From positions 310,001 to 374,000 of the forward strand of contig NZ_CP087134.1 of the NCBI RefSeq assembly GCF_020911925.1: a stretch of 64,000 nt of DNA. The letters are read 5' to 3'. The number at the start of each line of letters is the position of its first letter. The first letter of the stretch is position 1. This stretch comes from Flavobacterium cupriresistens (lineage in GTDB: Bacteria > Bacteroidota > Bacteroidia > Flavobacteriales > Flavobacteriaceae). The notes beneath the pieces are model-generated. The model worked only from the letters and a program-made list of their open reading frames with translations, did no database searches and was not told the origin of the DNA. A program made the position numbers and the translations under genes. Of this stretch, positions 46,311-53,419 are shown in pieces.

Positions 46311-47336
46311 TTATTCTAAAAGTTCGTAAAGTTCACTAGCTGTTTTTATGTGGTTCAATCCAAATAAAGTAGTTACATATTCATAATCACTATTATTTAA
46401 AATATGACCATCAAAAATCTTAAATAATTTATCCTGCATTAGATTATATTCATCCCAATGTTTCCTAATATCAATTAAGGCAATAGCATTAGCATTATTT
46501 TCATTAGATTTTTCATAAGAAAGAACCGTTTTCTGGCGAATTAATTCAATTGTCTTTTTAAGATATACGGCATATGCAATATAAGACCCCACTTCGTTGG
46601 AAATGATACTATCTGACAACTCCATAATAGATTTTAATCTATTGAGAAAAAAAGCATCGTTACTATGACCAGCGGTAACAACCTTGTAACCTTTGTCTAT
46701 ATAATCTTTTGCTCTTCCTATCTGTATGTCTTTAAAATAAAGGCATACTAAAATAGTGTCAAAATCTTTTCTTCTTTCTTCAATTACAGACAATAGTTCT
46801 TCATTGTCAAACTCGCTAATGACCCCATCTATAGAGTGAAAGGGAAAAACTAATAACGTTTTACCTAGTCTAATCTTTAACTCTTTAAAATCGTCATTAT
46901 TTAATAATGAATCAACATAATGAATGTAAGGGCCAATTTTTATAATTTTTTTAGTCGGATATTCTTTACTGATGTGTTTTTCCCGGTAATCACTAAATGT
47001 TATAATAGTATCTTGATATAGAAAATGCTTATGAACAAAACTTGAAAAAATAAACCCATGTTCATTGGCAACATGATATCCTATATTTTTTCCATTAATA
47101 TACTTTAATAATCCATGATAAAACCCATACAACTGAATATCTCCATTAGCATGAAAATAAGCGGGAGGAATATTTAGTGCTAGTTTATCAAACTCAAAAA
47201 CTGAAATAGCACTGCGGCGAATACTCTCTTGTAACAAAAAATTATTCTTATCATGATTTTTGATTTTAATAAAAGAATCTAAAAACTCTCTTGTAAATTT
47301 ATGTTTAAGCAAGTTCCTTAATAAGACTTCTTTCAT
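46311..47336 (-). CDS. Unrecognised GT-B-like protein next to the Wzx flippase
   Basis: A 341-residue soluble protein I do not recognise. Residues about 60-125 read like an acceptor domain (FHANGDIQLYGFYHGLLKYI). The C-terminal half has GKTLLVFPFHSIDGVI, a long helix segment, VVTAGHSNDAFFLN and SNEVGSYIAYAVYLKKTIEL. The last resembles the donor-binding turn of capsular GT-B transferases, in which a polar residue before G-x-x-x-x-Y-A contacts the nucleotide. It overlaps wzx by four bases and so is part of the repeat-unit operon. It could be a nonulosonate (pseudaminic or sialic acid) transferase, but this is guesswork from fold and context. Confidence 0.5.
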   Translation of the reverse strand: MKEVLLRNLLKHKFTREFLDSFIKIKNHDKNNFLLQESIRRSAISVFEFDKLALNIPPAYFHANGDIQLYGFYHGLLKYINGKNIGYHVANEHGFIFSSFVHKHFLYQDTIITFSDYREKHISKEYPTKKIIKIGPYIHYVDSLLNNDDFKELKIRLGKTLLVFPFHSIDGVISEFDNEELLSVIEERRKDFDTILVCLYFKDIQIGRAKDYIDKGYKVVTAGHSNDAFFLNRLKSIMELSDSIISNEVGSYIAYAVYLKKTIELIRQKTVLSYEKSNENNANAIALIDIRKHWDEYNLMQDKLFKIFDGHILNNSDYEYVTTLFGLNHIKTASELYELLE

Positions 47337-48739
47337 GTTTTTTGGCTTTTTAAATTTTGATAAAAATAAACTGGAATAGTTAAAATATAGAGAAGAGAAA
47401 TTAAAATTTTATATACAAACGTTAAGTCAACTACAATCAGGACAATTGCAAATGAAAAAATCGTAAGCGATAGCCACAATAACGGTTTAAATTCTGCAAC
47501 TGCTACTTCTTTATAATCTTTAAGAAAAAATGTACCATATCCCATAATTAAATAACTAAAAAACAGTATATACGCAGGACACTTTATTCCATAAATTGGT
47601 ATAAATAAAACGTTCAATAAAACACATATTATTCCTGCACCAAAAGTCACTTTCCACAAATTACGAGTTCTTTCACGGTAAAATAATACGGTCGCAACTC
47701 CGAAGTACATTGGCCTATAATTATGTGACATAATAAAGATTGCCGCCAAAAAATATGTTGTTTTAAGTTCATCATTATTCACCATTATTTCAAAAACATC
47801 TTTTAGCCAAAAGCACCCTACAGAGGATAAAACAATTAATAAAAACTGTAATCCCCAAGTTAGGCTTCTAACCGAATCATAATTTTTTAATTTTATCTGT
47901 TCTGAAATAACTGGAGCAGCTGCTGTATTTATTGCTCCAACTGCCATCGCCATTAATCCACCAAAAGATGTTGCAAAACCATAATAACCTATTTGGGAAG
48001 TACTTATTAGAAAAAACTTCAACAATAAAACATCCGACGAACTTAATAAAAAGCTTCCATAATAATGGGGCAACATGGGTAAAGAAACAGATAGGCCTTT
48101 TCTTAATACAACTCTTTTAAATTTGTAAATTGGTTTAATTTTAAGAATATAATGTAAAGGATACCAATATGAAAAATGAAGTAGTAACATGGAAATACAG
48201 TTAGCAATAAACCACCCCATATAATGCAAATCTAAAACAACAATCGTATAAAAATTAAGAGCAATTGTTATAAAAGAAATAACTATTGTCCTAATAACAA
48301 CCTGTTTAGGCTTCTGATTCAGTTGATAATATAATTGACCAATGACATCAGCCGGTCCAAAACAAACAATTGGAATAATATTTAATATAATAATCCAATA
48401 TAAATTTTCACCGACTTCTTTTGGAATAACTAAATAAATAATAAAAGCTAGTAGGAATGAGTAAAAAATCATCCAGATGTTAAGAAAACCATAGAATTGT
48501 CCCCAACGTTTTTTAAAATGATTTGAATGCTGAAAAAAAACATTGGACATTGGGAGTTGCAATCCTAACATTGATAAAACACTGATCAAACCTAAGCTAG
48601 AATTCATGACTGACTGTATACCATAATCCTCAGTTGTTAAGAACTTAGTAAAAATAGGCAACATTAATAAGGATATTATTTTTGGCACAAAAGGACCTAA
48701 TCCATATATAAGACTATGGAACACTACTTTTTTAAACAT
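47333..48739 (-). CDS. wzx: Oligosaccharide flippase (Wzx/RfbX family)
   Basis: A 468-residue MATE-like protein with about 12-14 helices and an N terminus (LIYGLGPFVPKIISLLMLPI) typical of polysaccharide flippases. IFTKFLTTEDYGIQSV and MLPHYYGSFLLSSSDVLLLK are further family segments. It would move undecaprenyl-diphosphate-linked repeat units to the periplasm for Wzy. It overlaps the downstream GT-B-like gene by four bases and follows the lipoprotein gene by 25 bases. Confidence 0.9.
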   Translation of the reverse strand: MFKKVVFHSLIYGLGPFVPKIISLLMLPIFTKFLTTEDYGIQSVMNSSLGLISVLSMLGLQLPMSNVFFQHSNHFKKRWGQFYGFLNIWMIFYSFLLAFIIYLVIPKEVGENLYWIIILNIIPIVCFGPADVIGQLYYQLNQKPKQVVIRTIVISFITIALNFYTIVVLDLHYMGWFIANCISMLLLHFSYWYPLHYILKIKPIYKFKRVVLRKGLSVSLPMLPHYYGSFLLSSSDVLLLKFFLISTSQIGYYGFATSFGGLMAMAVGAINTAAAPVISEQIKLKNYDSVRSLTWGLQFLLIVLSSVGCFWLKDVFEIMVNNDELKTTYFLAAIFIMSHNYRPMYFGVATVLFYRERTRNLWKVTFGAGIICVLLNVLFIPIYGIKCPAYILFFSYLIMGYGTFFLKDYKEVAVAEFKPLLWLSLTIFSFAIVLIVVDLTFVYKILISLLYILTIPVYFYQNLKSQKT

Positions 48740-48764
48740 AATAATTATAGCGAATTTCTAACAG

Positions 48765-49793
48765 TTACAAGCCTAAGTTTTCTAAACTAATTTTAGAAAA
48801 ATAAATAGAAGTACCCGTAGTATTTCTGTGTGCAGAATAATAACTCATCCATAAATAACCATCTTTAATGACCATTCCAGGGTAAGAACAATCTCCGCCA
48901 CTTTTTAACGTCATTACTTTCTGGTAGCTGTTTGTTTTAAAATTATAATATCCCAAAATCACCTGATGAGATTCCCTTCCACTTAATAAAATACCCCCTT
49001 TATAAAACACAAAATCCGGTCCTCCAAAATCATAAATTGGAATTTCACCAAACCATTCCCATGAATTACCTCTATCAGTAGACTTTCCCATTATTCCATT
49101 CGAAAAATCTTTTCTGACAAGAACATAAAACGTTCCTTCCTCATCAACTTCTAAAGTAGCTTCCGTAGGTGTACCATTCATCTTTTGAACAGAATTGGTA
49201 TTGTTAAATTTCAAACCATCTGAACTTTTATATAAATCGAATAGTCCATTTAAACCATAGGCAAAAGAATATGCTTTTCCTTTATACCACGTAACTTTCC
49301 AAGGCCAAGCTTCATTACCTAAAAGCTTTGTCTCGTAACCTTTCTTTTTGTCTAATACAACATCCTTCAAATCTAACCACTCACCACTTTCTTTATTGTA
49401 ATCAGTTTTATAGTCTGTAAAAGCAACCAACTCACGATTAACATATTTTGATCCATGTATATAAGCAGTTAGTTGATTATCATTAACAGTAAATGATGCA
49501 TTTCGAAGATCAATCCCCGGCATTACGTATTCTTTTACAAGATCCCAATTCACACCATTAAAACTACTTAACACTTTCACCACACCATCCTTTCCTAAAC
49601 CATGTTTATCTGACTCTCTATATGAAATAAACCATTTATTATTAAAAAAAACCAAATCTGTAAAAGCATTATTCATCCCTTCATTAGTTGTTATTCTTTG
49701 CGTAATAACTTTATCATTATCATCTTCGTCTTGAGCACTACAAGAAATGCAAAATACCAGAACAACTAAAAAACTAAATAGTTTTATTTTCAT
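48765..49793 (-). CDS. Sialidase-like beta-propeller surface lipoprotein
   Basis: A 342-residue protein with a signal peptide ending at a lipid cysteine (C18, FCISC). Directly after it QDEDDND is an acid-rich stretch like the Bacteroidota lipoprotein export signal that takes lipoproteins to the cell surface. Repeats VLSSFNGVNWDLV, YKSSDGLKFNNT, KSTDRGNSWEWFGE and ILLSGRESHQ resemble Asp-box/BNR-like blades of sialidases and GH43-type propellers. An RIP/FRIP arginine and other sialidase catalytic residues were not found, so enzymatic activity is uncertain. It lies between wzx and pseI in the biosynthesis operon; a role in glycan trimming or binding is plausible. Confidence 0.7.
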   Translation of the reverse strand: MKIKLFSFLVVLVFCISCSAQDEDDNDKVITQRITTNEGMNNAFTDLVFFNNKWFISYRESDKHGLGKDGVVKVLSSFNGVNWDLVKEYVMPGIDLRNASFTVNDNQLTAYIHGSKYVNRELVAFTDYKTDYNKESGEWLDLKDVVLDKKKGYETKLLGNEAWPWKVTWYKGKAYSFAYGLNGLFDLYKSSDGLKFNNTNSVQKMNGTPTEATLEVDEEGTFYVLVRKDFSNGIMGKSTDRGNSWEWFGEIPIYDFGGPDFVFYKGGILLSGRESHQVILGYYNFKTNSYQKVMTLKSGGDCSYPGMVIKDGYLWMSYYSAHRNTTGTSIYFSKISLENLGL

Positions 49794-49798
49794 ATGGT

Positions 49799-50842
49799 TT
49801 AATTATTAATAAGGTGTTCCCATTTTAATGCATCTCCTTTTTCTAAATCAGTTAAGACTTTCTGCCCTAAAATCTCATTGTAGTGTTTTGGATGCATACC
49901 AAAACCAGGTCTGATTGACCGTACATTCTCTTCTGTTATTACATCACCTGCCACTATACCTTCAACAACATACAGTGATCTAGAAAAATCTTTTCCTTTT
50001 ATTTGCTTTTCAGTCAATTTGTAATCAACAACTCCTATTGCGCTTTCGGCCTCTCTAATTGCTTTTACCATAGCTGTAAACTCCTCTTCATTCATAGAAA
50101 AAGATGCGTCAGGACCACCAATAGAACGATCTAGTATAAAATGCTTTTCTATAATTTTGGCTCCAAAAACTGTGGCTACAATTGGAACTGTTGCACCCAT
50201 AGTATGGTCAGACAGACCACTTATTACATTATAACGTTCTGCTAAATCTTTTACCATACACATATTTGCTTCTTCAATCGGAGCTGGATAACTAGAAGTA
50301 CATTTCAGTAATGCAATATCATTGTTACCCACTCTTTTACAAGCATCTAAAGCCAATTCTATATCTGCTTGTTCAGCTATTCCTGTCGATAATATAATTG
50401 GTTTACCTTTAGAAGCGGTATATTCAATTAGAGGAATATCAGTTATTTCAAAAGAAGCTATTTTGTACGCTGGTACATTTAGCTCTTCTAAAAAATCTAC
50501 AGCAGTTTTATCAAATGGTGACGAAAAGCAGATTAGACCTTCTTCTTTTGCTACTTTAAATAGTTCTTCATGCCATTCCCAAGGAGTATAAGCTTCTTGG
50601 TAAAGCTGGTAATAGTTTTTTCCTTCCCAAATAGTGCCCTTAATTAAAAAGTCTTCTTTATCACTATCGATTGTAAGTGTATCAGCAGTATATGTTTGTA
50701 GTTTGATACAGTTAGCGCCGGCTCTTTTAGCTGCTTTTATTGTTTCAATTGCAACTTCGATACTTCCATTATGGTTCGCAGAAAGTTCGGCTATTATAAA
50801 AACAGGGCTTGAATTATTTATTTCAAAAGAATCAATTTTCAT
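49799..50842 (-). CDS. pseI: Pseudaminic acid synthase
   Basis: A 347-residue NeuB-family enzyme. FIIAELSANHNGSIEVAIET, NCIKLQTYTADTLTID, GTIWEGKNYYQLYQEAYTPW, CFSSPFDKTAVDFLEEL, YKIASFEITDIPLIEY and KIIEKHFILDRSIGGPDASF are characteristic of PseI, in particular WEGKxxYxLYxEAxTPW. It condenses 6-deoxy-AltdiNAc with PEP to give pseudaminic acid. An SAF domain (LYVVEGIVAGDVITEENVRS) ends the protein. It is distinct from the Neu5Ac-type NeuB at 14079. It overlaps the formyltransferase gene by four bases. Confidence 0.92.
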   Translation of the reverse strand: MKIDSFEINNSSPVFIIAELSANHNGSIEVAIETIKAAKRAGANCIKLQTYTADTLTIDSDKEDFLIKGTIWEGKNYYQLYQEAYTPWEWHEELFKVAKEEGLICFSSPFDKTAVDFLEELNVPAYKIASFEITDIPLIEYTASKGKPIILSTGIAEQADIELALDACKRVGNNDIALLKCTSSYPAPIEEANMCMVKDLAERYNVISGLSDHTMGATVPIVATVFGAKIIEKHFILDRSIGGPDASFSMNEEEFTAMVKAIREAESAIGVVDYKLTEKQIKGKDFSRSLYVVEGIVAGDVITEENVRSIRPGFGMHPKHYNEILGQKVLTDLEKGDALKWEHLINN

Positions 50843-51705
50843 ATATTTTCAAATTTATTATTAACAATAACATTATTTATTGCATTTCTTAACTTTGTTA
50901 TTTTCAATAAGCCATTAGGTGTTTTTATTCTAATTGGATCAATCGTAATAATTGTTCCATCAGGCAAATTATAATCAAAACCGTAATCATCCAATTCAAC
51001 CCAATCGATAGTTATTTTTTGATTCATATAATAAGTAAATGCTCCTGGATAAGGGAAAGATTGTGCTCTTATCCAATTATAGATTCGCTCACGTTGCCAG
51101 GACCAATTTATTTGACCATCTTCAGGAGTCCTTTTTCCAAAATATGTTGCTTTAAAATTATTTTGAGGAGTAGTAACTAAATTATTATTATCAATTTTAT
51201 TTAATACACTTTCTACTAATGGAAAATAACTAGCTTCATATTTCTCTAAAATTGAAGCTCCTGTGTCTTTCGAATTAATTTCTATTTGAACTTGTGCTAT
51301 AATGTCTCCTGTATCACATCCAGAATCTATTAAATGAGCAGTTATTCCTGTTACAATTTCATTATTAATTATTGACCATACGTGGGGTGTTCTTCCTCTA
51401 TATTTAGGAAGTAAAGATCCATGGATGTTAAAAGCTAAAATACTAGGAACATCGATAATATTTTGCTCAATTAAGAAAAGATAATTTATTGAGATCAATA
51501 CATCGCATGAAACTTTTGATAAAAATTCATCTGAATTTCCATCTCTTGGATTACCTGCAAAATAAGGTAAACTATTAGTTTTACAAAAATCTTGAATTGA
51601 AATAGAACTTTTATCTGTCATGACGAATTCCAATTCGCATGATAAAGCCACTTGTTGTAAAATACTATAGCCTAATCCTCCCGATGCTAATAATCCTATT
51701 TTCAT
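50839..51705 (-). CDS. Formyltransferase of the methionyl-tRNA/sugar N-formyltransferase family
   Basis: A 288-residue enzyme using 10-formyl-tetrahydrofolate. The catalytic triad is present: N93 and H95 in FNIHGSLLPKYRGRTP and D131 in SGCDTGDII, with the spacing expected of the family. The C terminus (YPGAFTYYMNQKITIDWVEL) is the sugar-enzyme-type tail. Placed between pseI and pseH with four-base overlaps on both sides, it probably formylates an amine of the pseudaminic-type sugar or its precursor. It could act together with, or instead of, the acetyltransferase PseH. The acceptor is not deducible. Confidence 0.85.
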   Translation of the reverse strand: MKIGLLASGGLGYSILQQVALSCELEFVMTDKSSISIQDFCKTNSLPYFAGNPRDGNSDEFLSKVSCDVLISINYLFLIEQNIIDVPSILAFNIHGSLLPKYRGRTPHVWSIINNEIVTGITAHLIDSGCDTGDIIAQVQIEINSKDTGASILEKYEASYFPLVESVLNKIDNNNLVTTPQNNFKATYFGKRTPEDGQINWSWQRERIYNWIRAQSFPYPGAFTYYMNQKITIDWVELDDYGFDYNLPDGTIITIDPIRIKTPNGLLKITKLRNAINNVIVNNKFENI

Positions 51706-52259
51706 TTCTCATTAATTTTAGAGTGAATAATAACATCTATAAATTTATCTTGAAACTTGCAATGTTCTTTAAGTATAGCTTCTTTTAAGAAACCTGCAGC
51801 TTCAACCGCTTTGTATAAATGAGGTCTTAAATCAAAAGCATAAGTGTATATTTTATGCAGATCTAATTCATTATACGCTAATTGTTCAATCAACCCGAGA
51901 TATATCCTCCAATAATCATGAAAATGGTTCTCCTCTAAATCAGTGTCCATTATAAATGAAATTTCAGCATTCATATCAATCCAATTAATATGAACTAAAC
52001 CTCCGTATCCAATACATACATCTTTTTTTAAGAAAGAAAATAGAATTTGCGTAGGTCTTTCCTGCTCAAAAAGCTTAGACACAACATTATTAAAATAATG
52101 CTCTTGGTTATCAACAGTTAATGGTTGATCCTGACGCAAATGATAGATTTGTTCATTTCTCCATTTCATTATATCTAAACGATCTTCATAACGAATAGGC
52201 ACAAGTGAAAAATTCTCCAGCTTAAATTCCTGCTTATTTAATACTTTGTATTTATTCAT
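51702..52259 (-). CDS. pseH: GNAT N-acetyltransferase (PseH-like)
   Basis: A 185-residue GNAT protein. LVPIRYEDRLDIMKWRNE and HLRQDQPLTVDNQEHYF form the start of the fold, ICIGYGGLVHINW-type strands follow, and DLHKIYTYAFDLRPHLYKAVEAAGF is the acetyl-CoA loop. In the pseudaminic pathway PseH acetylates the C4 amine produced by PseC. The gene is coupled by four-base overlaps to the formyltransferase gene and to the SGNH-like gene. The assignment uses the neighbours more than unique motifs, since GNAT enzymes are widespread. Confidence 0.8.
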   Translation of the reverse strand: MNKYKVLNKQEFKLENFSLVPIRYEDRLDIMKWRNEQIYHLRQDQPLTVDNQEHYFNNVVSKLFEQERPTQILFSFLKKDVCIGYGGLVHINWIDMNAEISFIMDTDLEENHFHDYWRIYLGLIEQLAYNELDLHKIYTYAFDLRPHLYKAVEAAGFLKEAILKEHCKFQDKFIDVIIHSKINEK

Positions 52260-52912
52260 CTCTTACTAGAAAAATCAGATCCAACCTGAGCATTAATAAC
52301 ATTTTCTAATTTTTCAAAAATCAGCTTATGCCCCAATTCATTTAAATGATGAAAATCTGAAATAATTCCATCTAATGGAAAATCATCATTATTAATATAA
52401 TTTGTATTTTCCTTTAAAATGTGATTATACTCTCTCACATTTTTCTTTATTCCGGGTACCAAAATTTCGTATTGCTCACAAACTTGCAGAATACCCACTG
52501 AAAAAAAAGGAACATTTTCAAATGACATTCTAATTTTTAATAATGAGTCTAAAAAAACCGTTTTATTCGTATAGGTACAATTTCGAAATTTTCGAAATTT
52601 TTTCTCAAATATCCTCGAAAATTTACGTAATCTGAATTTCTCAATTAATACTTTCTCCAATAAACTAAACGATCTTGGTGCACAATCAACAATTCCACAT
52701 TGCATAAATACAAGATCAGGTTTAAATTGTTTATAGTAAAAACACTGAACTAACAAATCGGTAATCTTAGCGCCGCCCATTGCAACATCTACAATTAAAA
52801 TGTCTGGAAATCTTTTTCTAAGCATAGGAATGTATGTCTGCTCATAATCAACTTCACCGGTATCATATTTACGTGGTAAAGATAAAGAATCTGTCAAAAA
52901 TAAAATTTTCAC
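52256..52912 (-). CDS. SGNH-hydrolase-like protein, GTG start
   Basis: A 218-residue protein with SGNH blocks. FLTDSLSLPR has the nucleophile Ser9 in a TDS form, DVAMGGAKI the oxyanion Gly, QCGIVDCAP the block III position with Val in place of Asn, and ISDFHHLNELGH the DxxH dyad (Asp186, His189). The start is GTG (52912). The missing Asn raises the possibility of altered chemistry. It lies between YhcH and PseH genes in the pseudaminic block and may add or remove an acyl group on the sugar. No signal peptide is seen, so a cytoplasmic site is expected. Confidence 0.72.
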   Translation of the reverse strand: MKILFLTDSLSLPRKYDTGEVDYEQTYIPMLRKRFPDILIVDVAMGGAKITDLLVQCFYYKQFKPDLVFMQCGIVDCAPRSFSLLEKVLIEKFRLRKFSRIFEKKFRKFRNCTYTNKTVFLDSLLKIRMSFENVPFFSVGILQVCEQYEILVPGIKKNVREYNHILKENTNYINNDDFPLDGIISDFHHLNELGHKLIFEKLENVINAQVGSDFSSKR

Positions 52913-52952
52913 TATTTTTTCACTAATAAATTAAAACAAGCCAACTTAATCA

Positions 52953-53405
52953 TTATAATCCAGCTTGCAATTTCACAACAATTTTCTTAACATTTACATG
53001 ACCGTCATATAATGCCATATGAGCAAAATTATTGGGAATGATACAAAAGTATCCCTTAGGAACCACAATTTTTTTTATCAAATCTGATGTAAACAAAGCA
53101 TAATCATCCGCTTCATTATATTGCAAATATTCCTCAACTTCAGAATCAACATCTGCATAGGCAATTACATCATATCCCTCAACAGTAATATGGATATCCA
53201 TAAGTCTCTTATGAGCCTCTAAAATTTTTCCATTAAATTCTGCTGTAACACTTTCACTATTTATTGGAATCAATGTTATATTATTATCTATTACTTTTTC
53301 AGATATGGAATCTAAAGATTGGTCAACCAAAACATCAATTAACTTATCAATTTCATGATAAATTACTTTATACAATCCAATATTCTCTATTTTATCAGTT
53401 ATCAT
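52953..53405 (-). CDS. YhcH/YjgK/YiaL-family protein
   Basis: A 150-residue beta-rich protein of the YhcH/EbgC family. MDIHITVEGYDVIAYAD, YLQYNEADDYALF and VPKGYFCIIPNNFAHMA are the conserved strands, with the His of HI and the metal-type cluster near AHMALYD. YhcH is found in sialic acid catabolic operons in Escherichia coli, and a sugar isomerase or anomerase role has been proposed. Here it precedes the fused synthase/cytidylyltransferase in transcription order by 14 bases downstream of it. The role in the pseudaminic pathway is not known. Confidence 0.8.
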   Translation of the reverse strand: MITDKIENIGLYKVIYHEIDKLIDVLVDQSLDSISEKVIDNNITLIPINSESVTAEFNGKILEAHKRLMDIHITVEGYDVIAYADVDSEVEEYLQYNEADDYALFTSDLIKKIVVPKGYFCIIPNNFAHMALYDGHVNVKKIVVKLQAGL

Positions 53406-53419
53406 AATAATATTCCAAA

